Made by a program: the position numbers and the translations under genes. A DNA stretch of 64,000 nucleotides from Vigna angularis (lineage: Eukaryota; Streptophyta; Magnoliopsida; Fabales; Fabaceae), in contig NC_068972.1 in assembly GCF_016808095.1 (NCBI RefSeq), positions 6,566,001-6,630,000 of the forward strand, in the 5' to 3' direction. Positions 46,924 through 59,706 of this stretch are shown piece by piece. A model generated the notes under the pieces. The model saw only the letters and a list, made by a program, of their open reading frames with translations. It was not told where the DNA came from and did no database searches. The first letter of the stretch is position 1. Each line of letters opens with the position of its first letter.

Positions 46924-49595
46924 TCAGCTTAATTTTCCCCACACTCCTGCTGCCTCCAAAATCTTTTCTCTGACCTCATTTTTAGGATGTTGAACCCATC
47001 CACACAAAAGGCTTTGCCGAAACAGCGCGATTTCTTTCTGTAAAAAATCTTTTAAAGTTAGTCGCAATTCGACATGGTTAGCATAGTGAAAGACAAATTT
47101 ATACTCACATATTGATAATCAGGCATGGTTTTGTCTTGCCATTTTACCGATCCATCCCAAATTTCCATGTATTTCAGCACATAGATGCCACAATCATGAC
47201 TTTATCAAACATCGAAAGCATCAATGAGAAACAATATCAGTCAACACTAATGCATCGAGTTCTCTACAATGAACACTACCGCTGCACACTACTCACATGT
47301 TTTTCTGCCTAGGAACATCAGCGTAAACCAGTGTTATTGATACATTCTCTTTGGTCGAACCAGGACTCATTAATACCAGCAGCTCCTCAAAACGACGTTT
47401 CTTTTAATTAAAAAAGCGTTGATTGGTTGGACCAGACGAATAGTTAGGGATAACAATTTTACAAAAAATAATTTAAATTTTTCCCAAGGAAAAAAGAAAT
47501 GATCAACACTACCGTTGCATCATCCAAGTTCTTCTTGCTAGTTGAGAGTGTATCACGCATCGAGTCTAACACATACAGGGTTTTGTCCTTGGGCTCGAGT
47601 ACATAACAAGACCAATGCTCTTCAAACAAAGTTGGTGCAAAAATCTGAAAGAAGGACAAATGCAACAAATGATCATACCTGAAAGACACTGTGTACTACC
47701 ATACTCAAATAAAGTAGTTTGCAAGCCACTATAATTTTCATACTCAATTAAAGGTGTCAACATACTTACCAGTTTGCACTGATAGATTTCATAACCCAGT
47801 TTACTCGGCAAGATGAATACAGATACATCATCAATACACCAAGTCTTGTGGCTATCTTCATTAGAAAGATTTAAGTCACATTTTACCTTATTCTACACAG
47901 AAACATGACATTAGATTGTTATGCTAACTAGACGTTATATGGAACACGAACAGGACCGCAACTCTGTTGTTTATAAACATTGTAGTTAACTACTGACCAT
48001 AAATTGTGGGCTAAATATATGACGAGTGACAGTCCCATTTGTTTCCTTCTCCTCTTCCATAATTATCTTTCCAGCAGCTAAAATCACCTGAACGTTATAT
48101 ATAGTTTTCAGTGTTGTATGACATAACTGGCACCTTAAATTGAGCCTTTTGAATGTTCAATACTGACCATATTACTGACGCATCCTTTTGGTTTCATTGT
48201 ATAGGTATCCCTGCGGTTTAAGTGAACGCCGAACATACTAACCACGACACTGGGATTTGAATTTGTGATCTATGATATTAATAAAAAAACAAAAAACGAA
48301 ATAAAAATATTAAGACACCTAAGCTATCTACCTCAATTCCTCATTTGCCTTTGGTCGACGAGTACAAAAGTTATAAAGCTTGATCAGCATAGATTGGGAT
48401 ATTTTGTTCACATCCTGCTTTACTTGTTGAGTGCTGGAAGAATCCAATGGCAGGGGTGGCTTTTTTTCAATGGCCCTGATAGCTAATTGAATAATACATT
48501 ATCAAGACACTAGGATTCGGCTAGAGCAACTGTGGGTTTGAGCAGTTTGCAGCATCTGTTAGGATCAAAGCTCAGTTCCCGGGATGGAACTACACATAAA
48601 GGTGGGAATGCAACCTCACACCCAAGCAATACTATCAAATAAGTCCCCTCAAATAGATGAAATATGCCTTCACTATTAAAGTCTAATACTATACGGGAGC
48701 AATGATGAGATTTGTTTGGATGAGTTTCTCCATAAGAGTTTCTTAAAAAGGGACAAAAAAAAAACCTTTTTTTTTTCATAAACTAAAATAAGCTTACGTA
48801 TAAATTAAAAATAAAAATTTACAAAAAATATATTAAATTTCTTTTACATATTAACTTGTATAAGCTAATTTTAGTTTATGAATTTTTCTCTTTACTCTTG
48901 TATAGAGAGATTCATCCAAGCGCGTCTTTAGTTAATAACAATTTCAAAATATGTAAGTTAGAGGAAGAAGGAGATTTTGTCACAACTACCACTGCTTGAA
49001 GGTTCAATTGCCTCACTCATCGCGGCTTCCGAGCTGCTACCAGCTGTTGATACAGGGAAGCACAATGATCATGATCGTGTTAATGTATCAGGGAGCTATT
49101 TGGACGAGTTTGTCAATTAGCACTTCTAAAAAAGAAAAAAATTAAACAAACTTTTTCACAACGAAAAATTTAGAAAAATATACAAATTTTTACAAGTTAT
49201 ACTTAAACTTATAAAGAAGTTAATTTCAAATTTTCTTTTAATTTTTCTATCATATAGATCGTATGGGTAAATTTATTTAACCAGGTACTTAATACAGTCA
49301 AGGCTAAATAATGAGTTCTGATATAAAACTTTCAAAACTACCGGAGGATATACAACATTAAAGTATCAAAATTAAAATGCTAAATTTAAGTTTTAACAAT
49401 TTTCTAATTCAAGCGAAAAAATAAATGGATTAAATTTTGCTTGACTGATAATTGAATGCAGAGTATTAAATCATGCGTAAGAAACCGAAACTACTACAAC
49501 TATTTGAGTCTAAAGCAAGAAGATAGATACATAGATAAATTGTGTATACCTGCGGCAGTGCTCGATGCATTCTTCCTCTTGTTCTTTCTTTCCAT
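46924..49595 (-). CDS. Ulp1-like (C48) cysteine protease, compact ten-exon gene
   Basis: Ten short exons in transcript order: 49595-49550, 49043-48990, 48482-48332, 48249-48168, 48087-47998, 47892-47770, 47644-47513, 47400-47297, 47199-47109 and 47037-46924. All phases agree, giving 328 aa from MERKNKRKNASSTAA to VWGKLS-stop. The C-terminal half is a Ulp1/SENP catalytic domain: His192 in EEHWSCYVLE, Asp209 in LYVLDSM, Gln258 in VPRQKN and Cys264 in HDCGIYVLKYME. The His-Asp gap (17) and Gln-Cys gap (6) equal those recalled for yeast Ulp1 (H514, D531, Q574, C580). Predicted role: maturation or removal of SUMO or another ubiquitin-like tag. The N-terminal half is short, Ser- and Lys-rich and unrecognised. 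Related genes are often carried by plant Mutator-like transposons, but the many introns and intact frame favour a host gene. Exons 2-4 are less certain than the catalytic ones. Confidence 0.78.
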
Positions 49596-52334
49596 TCTTA
49601 AACTTTTCTGTTAGGCAAAACAGAAAAAAAAATACAATATCAAAATTAAACAGGGAACACAGATTTAAAAGTATGTCTAATTCCAACGAAAAGGAATACT
49701 AATAATGATGAATTTTGAAAATGAAGAAGAAAACATGAGGTGATTCATTTTCTTCATGGAAATGGAAAGCGTGAATGTTATTGATAACTCGAGAACCGAT
49801 TGAATGGCATAAGAGAAAGATATTTGAGTATTTAGAAGTGCAAACCCTAAGACGAAGGCCCAAAGGAAATTAAAAATGCGCGTGGAACTCGCGCACTACA
49901 CAACTTCCCCTACCATGGTTTCTTTCTTTCTTCTCAGCTTTCTTTTTATAGAATTATGAACCATCTTTTCCACTGCTCTGAGCAAGTGAAAAGTTAGACA
50001 CGTTGACATAGAAATTTAACGGACTCTGTTCAGTTGTTAAATTCTTTTTTACATTAACTAATGGATAAAAAATATTAAAATAATCATGTTAAAACATATC
50101 TTAGAATATGATAAGAAACATTACTAATGCTTTTTAATGAAAGAATACTTTTATTTAGTTGTTTTTTTTTTCTTTTTCCTTATAACCATTACGATTTACA
50201 TTATCACTGCGAGTAAAATATTCAAGAGTTAGTTCATTGAGATATAATTTTATTTATTATTTGGTATTTTAGTTTAAATTTTAGCACTTTAAATTATGTA
50301 ATATAGATTTATATTGTTTTTATTGTCTTGAAAGAATATTTGTATCTTTAATATTGTTTCAATATGTAAGGTCAAGAAACACATTATTACAATTTAGTCT
50401 TATCCAGTTCAGTTAGTTCTTTCTATTTCTTTCCGTAAAAGATACTCTATGTTCTAGTTTTCAGATTATAGATTGGTTAAAGTAATTAAGTCTTAAATGT
50501 TCAATAAATGCAACAACTTAAGTCTATCTTATCCGAGGTATTTATAGGTTTCTAAGTAGGTCTTGGATTAATGTAGATCCAATCACGATCCATTATTGTT
50601 TAAGTATGTTTTAATTTGCTAATAAAAAATTAGTCTTTACGCCAAACGATTCGTTTGTAAGAGACCGTTCGTATGATCAATCGATGGATATGCATAGCCC
50701 AATCTATTCATACAGTACAAATACTAAAGATTTACTTATGCATGATTTTATTAGAATTCTTAGCACTTGAATATGAATTATGCTTTTGTTGACGTATGTA
50801 AAAATAAATAAGAATGATAATAGTAAATGAGAAGTCAAGTACACAAAAATGTGTTTGGATAGATAGAAATAAAAAGAAAACAAATTATCTATGCTTAGAG
50901 GAGGAAAAGAGTCATTACAAATAAATATGGATTCCACACTAATTAAAAAATTAAATTTCACTAAAAATTAAAGATTTTTGCTATCATTATTTTTCTTAAC
51001 ATTGAATTATTCATTATTTAAAGAAATAGTTATTTGACTGGACTTCTGGAAGTTGAAAGAATTCATTTTATTTTAAAGAATCTGTTTCAGAATTAGTATT
51101 TACTGCGATTATCGATTAAAAACCAATTAAATTAAATAATTTACTTTCAAATTTCAAAGGATTTAATAAAAGTATAATATAATACTATTTTACATCTAAA
51201 TTAAGTACTTGTCACCAAATAGTTGTCTCAGAACCTTTAGTTTAAAGTTTTAGTTTTGTAGTTTAAATAGTTTGGATTTTCGACCTGCATATAAAAATTT
51301 CTTTAGTTTTCAGTTTTAAAAAAGTTGAAATTCTACTATTACTAATCAGTGTATGTACCTCCAAGGAACATCTTGATTCCAAAAAAACAGATGTCATTTA
51401 TCAGCCATAAAATAAACTTTAAGGACCAAAAGTAGTATCATCAAAATTTTGAAGGATTAAACTAAATAAATATATTCAAAACATACCAAAACCAAAATCA
51501 CTTATTTGTATAGAGACTAAAATCATTAATTTTAAAATTTTGAAAGATGAAGATTTTAAGAAAAAAATCTTCAGACAGAATGAACGCGCTTATTTTATAG
51601 GACTAAACATATCTAAGTTTGTTTTCTTTACAAGTACTCTCCTGTATTAACCGATAAGAGGATCATAAGATCATATTTCTTCCATTTTGCTGTTGAACAA
51701 TAATGTACAGAGCAGATCCAGTAGTAGAGTACGCAATGACAATAATACATTTAAGCCCACAATGTAAACGAGGTCCCCATCCCTAAATTCAGAATAATCA
51801 CAATACAGTTTCCTATCTACTGTACAACAATGTCTATCCTCCAAAAAAAAATAGTCTACAAGTTAAGTTTTGTATCAATTTTAACCCTTTCTCTGGTGTT
51901 CCAATTCCAGGAGATGCATTTGTCATTGCACGAACTCTGTCATTTCTAGTATCTCAAGTGCAGGAGAGAAACATCTCATGCAGATGCAGCATCTTCAATA
52001 TGATACATACAATAACAAGTTCCTCTTTGCCAACAAGTGAGATTAGTGTGAGTTGATTGCTTGATATGGACAAATTGTCAGAAAGTTTAATGTTGTGGCA
52101 CAAATGGATGAATTCCACGAGCCCGAGCCTGAAGCCATGAAAAATGCACTATGGTGCCCGGTGCAGCCTATTCTCCGTCGCAAAGTTATTTACAGTGATT
52201 CTCTTGTGCTTTGGCTCCTTATTGTATAATTATATTCTCGCAAACAGAACAATGAACATATCGTCATGACCAAAAGGTATTCTGAGAAACTTCAACAGCT
52301 GCTCAGAACAGTGGCCTAGGAAAAGATCATGATG
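49596..52334. other. Intergenic region including the YODA-like 3' UTR
   Basis: The part next to 49595 is the presumed promoter and leader of the Ulp1-like gene. The part from about 51650 to 52334 is less AT-rich and probably the 3' UTR of the YODA-like gene. The middle is AT-rich with no gene supported. Confidence 0.5.
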
Positions 52335-55300
52335 TCATAAACCATTTGGGCGGCTTAGCAAAGATGAGTTGGGACTGAGATCAAGGGATGGGTTAATCTT
52401 AACATGTTCACGCAGCAGCTGCCGGCCAACACGATCTGCCAAGACTGACTGAAAATCATATGGCTCTGCATGAGGAGGCCTTGCAAACTGCTTAACCAGA
52501 ACATCATTTTCACTGGAAACCAGCTCTGATGGAATGTGAGACCCTATTTGCATTCCTCGAAAAATGTCAACAGTTGAGTCATGATGAGCAGGGCCATTAA
52601 CGTACACACCATTTGAGGACTTAGGGATGCTTCCAAAACTCTCTTGAAAGTAAATTAACTGTTTAGAGTGATTACCAAAAGGAATGGCACCACTGCCACC
52701 AGCGAGAGGTGTGGATGCCCCAGAAGCAGTCCGTGGGCTGGATATAGGAGGAGACATTTTCCCATTCCTGTGCTGTGGTGATCTTGACCTTAAAAGTGGG
52801 CTTCCAATGGGAGATACGGGGCAAGATATATTCTTTGGAATATGGATTTCACTGGAGACCAATGACAAAAGTTCAGATTACCATTGACAGTCAGCAGTCT
52901 TGTATGCACATTTCCGTGTGTGTGTGTGTGTGTTTGTGGTGTGAGTGGGAGAGGAAGAGAGAGAAACCTTTCATGAGGATTAATTTTCAAAAATCTTGAA
53001 GAATGAACAGCAAGTCTATCTGAATCCAAGGTAGAAAGATTCTTTGCTTGTCCAATTACCTGAAAATTTATAAACGATGCATGAAATTATTATGATAACA
53101 TAAGATATAAGGAGAAATAAAATGAGATGCAAATATATATGGTTCCATTGATACAAGAAATTTAGATAAGATATGACGTTTGAAAGCTAGTTCACATACA
53201 GACTTAAACCAGAAATACTGTAGAGCCTACAATTTAGAGAAATAAATGCTATACAAAATTTTCGTTGCAATTAAAATAATCAATATCGCGTTAAGATTTC
53301 AATAATCCCTTCAACTGAAGTCCATCCATTCACCGAAGTCCATCCATTCACCAAGTCTATAACAAAATTCTAGCATGATCTGACGCAATGGTAATACAAT
53401 TTATAAACCAACGAACATCTATTATGCTCCAACTATTATTTTATAATCTCCTAAACCACATTTTGTCTCAAGCTACTCTCCCTGCCTTTTCCTTCTGCAC
53501 CACTCATGCTGCCTCATGCAAGAACAATTTCCATGGCAACAAACTATTAGATAACTCTGAGGCCAGAATCACTTAGCAACTGTTATGAATTGACAGCCAT
53601 AATTAGTCTGACAGCCGGACTGTCAACCAGTGGGCTAGATCCGTAAATGAAAGGAGGGTACCGAAGAGAAAAGGGGAGAATTGGGGTGGGTCTTCGGTTT
53701 TGGCAGTACAACTGAGAGGTTGAGCCTAGGTCTTTCAAACACCTAAGACAAAAAGGAGCGAAAAAAAAAACGCTAAATGGGCGTGGGATTATTCTTTGCC
53801 TTCATTTTGCAAAGAAAATGAGAGAAAGGGGTTTATTTCATACAACTATTTCATGGAAAAAGACAAAAGTACCCTTAATCGTAATACAGCTATTTTTCTA
53901 ATTGAGTATGTTTGTTTCATTTTATATGAATATCCCTTTTATTTCTTTACACTTCTAACACAACCAAACAACTTACAAAATCATCTTACTTTCTTTTCTA
54001 AACCAAGCATACCATAACCTGCCGGTCAAGAGACAGGTTTCTATCAATATAACATTCCATTTCTTTTCTATATTATGATCCAGTTCTATCACATACACGA
54101 AAGAGGAAGTGATATAGATCCTGCAAATACCCCTACAATCTGGACTCAGATTAAACAATTATACATGCCTTTTGCCCAGACCATGTCTATATATAATAGG
54201 CATGCCAAAAACATTTAAATCAATCATGAGAATGTAACAGAATGAAGAACAAAAATCAGCATCACAGTTTCATAAGCAAATGCTTCCAATTTTGTTCTAT
54301 CGTGTAGACAAATAAAGAAGTGCAATAGTTTGATACACATGCGGCATAACATGCATTGACAGACAAACAAGCTTCCCATCAATGCTAACATGGACATACT
54401 ACACAAACAAAACTGAGTTTCAAACAATTTATGTTTTAAAATAGGCATATACCAGAGATTTTGCTCCCTGTGTAGTCCCAGAAACAGGATCCAATGCTTC
54501 AGGAACCAGAATAGGTCTTTCCAAAGGTGCAGCAAGTTTTACAAAAGGGTGGTCCAATAATTCACTTGCTGAAGGGCGATCATATGGGTTGCGCTGAAGA
54601 CATTTCCTAACAAAATCTTTTCCTTCATTTGAGAGATGATCTGGGATTGTTGGGAGTTCCTTGCTATTACCAATCTTGAACATGGCAGCAACCTGTTATG
54701 ATAGCATGCAAATAGTTTACAAGAGTGTAATGTCTATAATAAAATTATCTTCAGTTCTTTGTAAATATAAAATACTTCAAATAAATATTTAAGTAAAGGA
54801 TAAAAGAAATTAATATAAGGTCTGATATATCGACATAAGTTACTAACCCCTTCATACTGAAACCAAGGAGGTTTGGTAGTAGCCATTTCCAAAACTGTGC
54901 ATCCAAGACTCCATATATCTACTGCAAGATTGCATCCATTAGAGTTCTTTATAACCTGAATCATCAGAAAGCAACGAGGTTGAGTCACAAAAACTAAAAC
55001 ATAATTAGAATATAAAAAAACAGATCTAGAAATACTAGAACCTCAGGAGCCATCCAGTAAGGGGTTCCCTTGAATGATAATGGACACGATTGCCCTGTTA
55101 TCTGAAAATTATGTAAGGATGTAAGCCAGACAGGACAAGTTATGCAATCTTTGGATTATAAAATGATAAAACCAGATGCAATCTCAATGCCAACTATGCA
55201 CAAAAACAAAACACTGAACTCTAGAAACAGAAAAATCCAATGCCTTTGCCGATGGTGTGTTTGTCTTCAATGTTGGAGTTTGTTCAGATCTTAACTAGTA

Positions 55301-57648
55301 GAGACAAGGACTGCACACAAATCATACCATCACCGATACAGAAGGTTGGTAGTCCACAAAGTAGATTCAGAAAAGGTTCTAATATTCTTGGGAATTTATT
55401 ACTTTAGGTTCTTCATTCTGGTTAATCAGCACCCCTCTTCAATATTAATTTGAATTATTTTTCCGCTCCTTTTTTAATTCTTACGTTTTCTCTTTAGATA
55501 TTTTGGGGGATCCCATCTCCACATCTTCTTAAGACATTTTAAAGCTCTAATACAATTGATAACAACCTTGGGAGAATTATACCACAAAAACCTTGCTTTT
55601 TGTTGGAAAGCTAAAGAGCTGTCACATTAAAATCCCATAATTCTAATTTGGAATCCAAGTCTCATCATGCAATTAGATCCTAACGGAAACATTGTACTAG
55701 GGGGAACCAAGTGTTTGTTGATGATTGTACTCAAATCGGGTCTAAAAGCTAGACTGTTCCTATAGTTTATTTGGAATTCAATGAGCCTATTTCTGGAGTC
55801 CAACAGATTTATAATTTCACTATACATCTAAATTCAAAGTTCATATCTAACTACTTAAGCTTAAATGCAGATATAATGGAAACCAGATAGTTATCATCTC
55901 TAAGCTTACATGTTTTGCCATGCCAAAGTCGGCCAACTTGACCCGACCAGTTGGATCTACCAGTATATTTGCTCCTTTGATGTCCCTTCACATATAAAAG
56001 CAAATTTAGAGATAGACACCAGAACAGCAACAAAATAAAACATTTAACTCACGAATAGATTACTTAGTTTACCGATGGAGAGTATTTTTAGCATGCAAAT
56101 AAGCAAGCCCTGACAAAATTTGTTGAGTATAGCTACGAATAACTAGTTCTCCAAACTGCCCATATTCTCGAAGAAGTTTGTGTATGGAGCCACCAGATAC
56201 ATATTCAAGGTATATGTAAAGCTTGTCATCAACCTGTTTAAGGGATAATTCACAAGTCTTTATAAGGAACCACACTAACAAATACTGCTCAAAAATTTCC
56301 ACACCACTATGCTATCAGATAAACCACCAGAAACAAATATTCTATAACTAAAAATCAAGAATATCATGCATATATTAGAAGTGACAGTCTAGAACAAAAA
56401 TTAACAATAGTCATCAGCACTCTCAGAGAGGTAAACATCAGAATCGGAATGCTATCACGTATTGTCAGTATGGTTTTCTAAACCAGAAGTGAAGGAGAGA
56501 ACTTACTGTTTCAGAACCATAATACCGGACAATATTTGGATGCTGTAAACGGCTTAATAAATGAATTTCCTGCCAGTAATTTTTAAATGGGTTCTCAATG
56601 TCAAATTCAACTCAGAACTATACAAAATTGCACTTACTTGCATGAAATTAACTGGATTTGAAGGGAAATCAATTTACCTGCATAAATTGCTTAGCGCTTT
56701 CCATTGACTTGGGATCATCTGAAAACAGGGTAACCTCCTTCACTGCACACATTTCGCCACTTTCACTGAAAAACAGAAACATCATAAACAAAGTATTTCT
56801 AATTAAGATGCATATAGAGAAATGAAGGGGAAAAGAATAAAATATGAAATTAAGAACATTTTAACTAATGTACATACCTATTGAAGCCAAGATAGACATG
56901 TCCAAATGAGCCACTACCAAGCAGCTTTCCTTTCTTCCAACGTGAGCCAGAGCCTGGATTATCTGCTCTAGCAGGACTTCTTGGCATAGACGGAGATGTT
57001 GCTGCAGAATTTGAATGAGAGAATGGTGAGGAATTGGAGACTGACAAAGGAGGAAGTGGCAAACGATGAGTCTGCTGTTTCCCATCATCAACCCTTCCTG
57101 TCTGTGATTCAATGGGTGTTCCGCCGGCTTTGGGATGAATAGGTGTGACAGCTCCACTCTGAATTCTAGAGCTAGGACCAGGGCTAGTCATTCTGGGACT
57201 AGGTACAGGAGAATACTCTGGACTACCCCTGCTTGGTTGCCAAAATAAAGGTCCTGACATGTCCCCTCCCATTGAATTATGTCCAGAATTGTGACCTGAA
57301 CCTGGGCTAGAGCAATGTCCAGATCCAACAAAGTTGACCTCTGAATATGGCTTTCCGGCCCAAAAAGCAGAATTCAACACCTGATCTGTGCCAAATGCTC
57401 TCAGTGGACTTCTTGATGGACTTGACAAGGAGCTATCTGGAGCACTGTAGAAGGCACCATGAGGAGGAACCTGAAGATTTGGAACATGGTTGCGTAAAGG
57501 CCTACGTTTTGGTGAAGTAGAAGATGTATGATTACTTAGAATACTTCCTGGTTTTTTTACTCCTGCTGAATTGAGCTGGGAAGCGACAACTGGCTGATCC
57601 TTGGGCATTGAGCTTCAGAAACAAAGCAACTTTTGAGTATAGGAGAAC

Positions 57649-57693
<45 letters not shown>

Positions 57694-58325
57694 AAGTACA
57701 TTATATAATATTGTGATCACAAAATAACCAAGACATGTATACGTAAGAAGTACATTATAGTTTGAGGAAGCTACCTGGAAGGACTGCCAGCAGCAGTTCT
57801 AATCCCAATCTCACAGTCAGCCACTAAAGGACTACGATTGTGTGAGTGTGGCTCATCACTGTCAGCAGAGCAATCACTAAAGACTGAAGCAGTGACCAAG
57901 TCTCCATCCAAATCTGCAGGGTTTGGTTTACAACGGATGCATCCAGGTGTCGGAAGTGGAAGAAACAATGATGGTTTGGAGACTTTTTCCAATCTTGATT
58001 TTGATGAAATACTAATTTCAGAATCTACTCGGCCTACACTTGAAGGGTGCAGACCAGGAAGAGGAAGTGGCTGAGCATGAGGTCTTTCAATGAAACTTTG
58101 ACACCTAGCCACTTTGGAAGGTGAAGGTGATCTTGATTCAGTCGGAGATCGATCCCCCTTCTCTGAAACTGTGTCATTGCAATTTCTACGGGATCCTCCA
58201 GATCTAGTGCTTAGTTTACCTTCAGATGAAATTTTTAATTTCCGGTGCAGTGTGTCAAAAAAGCTTTCCTTATTTGATTTCTTCTTGCTTTCTTTTGATG
58301 ATGATTTTCCCCACCATGTAAGCAT
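52335..58325 (-). CDS. YDA: MAP kinase kinase kinase, YODA-like
   Basis: Eleven coding exons in transcript order: 58325-57775, 57612-56878, 56765-56678, 56569-56507, 56233-56073, 55985-55910, 55101-55042, 54955-54848, 54692-54453, 53059-52968 and 52851-52335. The product is 896 aa; Arabidopsis YODA is 883. The long Ser/Pro-rich N-terminus (~1-405) carries the YODA-type blocks SPSPSKVARCQSF, HAQPLPLPGLHPSS and PEYSPVPSPRMTSPGPSS. The kinase domain (~410-665) is complete: GSGSFG (416-421), Lys438, HRDIKGANIL (532-541), DFG (552-554), GTPYWMAPE. A Ser-rich tail follows (NISCPVSPIGSPLL). YODA acts upstream of MKK4/5 and MPK3/6 in stomatal patterning, zygote asymmetry and immunity. The start MLTWWGKSSSK is a slight variant of the usual MPxWW. 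Clade position among YODA paralogues (YDA versus MAPKKK3/5) is an inference. Confidence 0.93.
52917..52933. repeat. (TG)n microsatellite in the last intron of the YODA-like gene
   Basis: Short GT dinucleotide run in the 116-bp intron between coding exons 10 and 11. Confidence 0.85.
53318..53360. repeat. 21-bp direct duplication in YODA-like intron 9
   Basis: GAAGTCCATCCATTCACC occurs twice in tandem within the 1.4-kb intron between exons 9 and 10. Confidence 0.8.
57651..57691. repeat. (AT)n microsatellite in intron 1 of the YODA-like gene
   Basis: Uninterrupted AT run inside the 162-bp intron between coding exons 1 and 2, where allele length could affect splicing. Confidence 0.95.
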
Positions 58326-59400
58326 ATTTGTATTTTATCAATTGAAATGTGCCCAGCAAATTTCTTAAAAGGATCCCAGTAATAGTTAAAAGAATCTATC
58401 ATTTCACATCAGTAGACAGAGTTACCAAAGCCATGATGCAGCCATCAAACCTTTAAAAGTAGGAGAATCACAAATTCCAAAGCAGCACCTTTAGAGAGAC
58501 AGGAATCAGTTATTCAAAAATATTTCAAAAACCTGCAGCAGAGAAAAACATGTACTTCAAAATCAGTAAAAGATGCAGATACTTTTTAAGTCATAAATTT
58601 ATATATTATATCCAAATTCTTCAGAACATGCATGCATGCCAATTCTTAATCAATAAGTCCGTAACAAGCAGTTCAAAGTGATAGAAGAAGCTAACAATTC
58701 AGTATTTATAGTTCATAACGCAACTATTAACTAGTAATTAACATTAGTCAGCAAGTATGGTACAAAAAGCACCAAATACCTGATCTATGACAAAGGATAA
58801 ACTAATTACCAATCACTTAAATTAAACAATACAGTTCCATCAAATAATTGGTCTCCAGTTTCCAATTCTCAATAAAAATATATCTGCTATATATTCAAAA
58901 CATCAACCTCTAAGTACACGAAATAATCAATACAACATGGCATCATTAGTCATTACTTGTACATGTGCCTTGTATGTAGATTATAGAACTCCCAAAACTT
59001 GAATAACTTTTAAAGACTGGACCAATTCAATATCCTTCATAAGCTCAAATTTTGTCATTTTCCAACTTCAATGCAAAATTCATATATCCTATTCTAACTT
59101 ACGAGTCTAAAAGAAAGGAGGAATCAAGGATGAAACTCAACAACTGATACCCAGCTCTTGATCAAAATTAACCTATACATGGTAATAATTTTCTTTTTGC
59201 GTCTAAATACCTAGATTCCCCCACGTCCCCAGAAAAATATCACAAGAAAAATTCCAATTTCCTAATCTCCCCCCTACCCCAATTCCACAAAAAATTTCAG
59301 GATCCCAGGAAGCACTAAGAATCCATTGTTAAAAGAAGCACCTGAAAACAAAGTTCCACTAAGACATGATTGAGCAAAGAAAACAGCTAAATCGACTAAC

Positions 59401-59706
59401 CTGATGATCGTGAAGTAAAATCAGGAAAAGGGTAACCTAAAATGGTGGAAAGGAGGAGACTTAATCAACTCTGAATTGAACTGAACTCACTGTGCAAATT
59501 TCAGCTCGAATCTGAGTGGGAAAATTCTCTGAAGCGTTGGGTGCTCCGGGAAAGAGACCCACAGGGACCCAAAATGCAACAAACAGAGAAGGATTTTGCA
59601 GTGATTTGTAGGGAAAATATTCGCAATTGAAAGTAAGTGAAAGAGATCGCGTACAGAAGGAAAGAGAAAGTGAGACAGAGTGAAGAAGGGGTCTCCTCCG
59701 TCTCAA
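59401..59706 (-). other. Probable non-coding leader exon of the YODA-like gene
   Basis: On the minus strand a CT-rich, exon-like stretch (CTTCTTCACTCTGTCTCAC) ends at a donor with G at 59401 and GTTAGTCG beyond. This predicts a leader intron of about 1 kb before the coding exon. Long 5' UTRs with an intron are common for YODA genes. The 5' end is approximate. Confidence 0.5.

Noticed and set aside
48510..48779. 89-codon minus-strand frame as an extra exon of the Ulp1-like gene
   Set aside because: No donor fits its frame without a stop or an intron shorter than about 60 bp. Joining exon 2 directly to 48482 keeps phase and frame.
57838..58368. Plus-strand frames antisense to the first YODA-like exons
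   Set aside because: The minus strand encodes a recognisable YODA N-terminus with spliced continuity; the plus frames have no domain.
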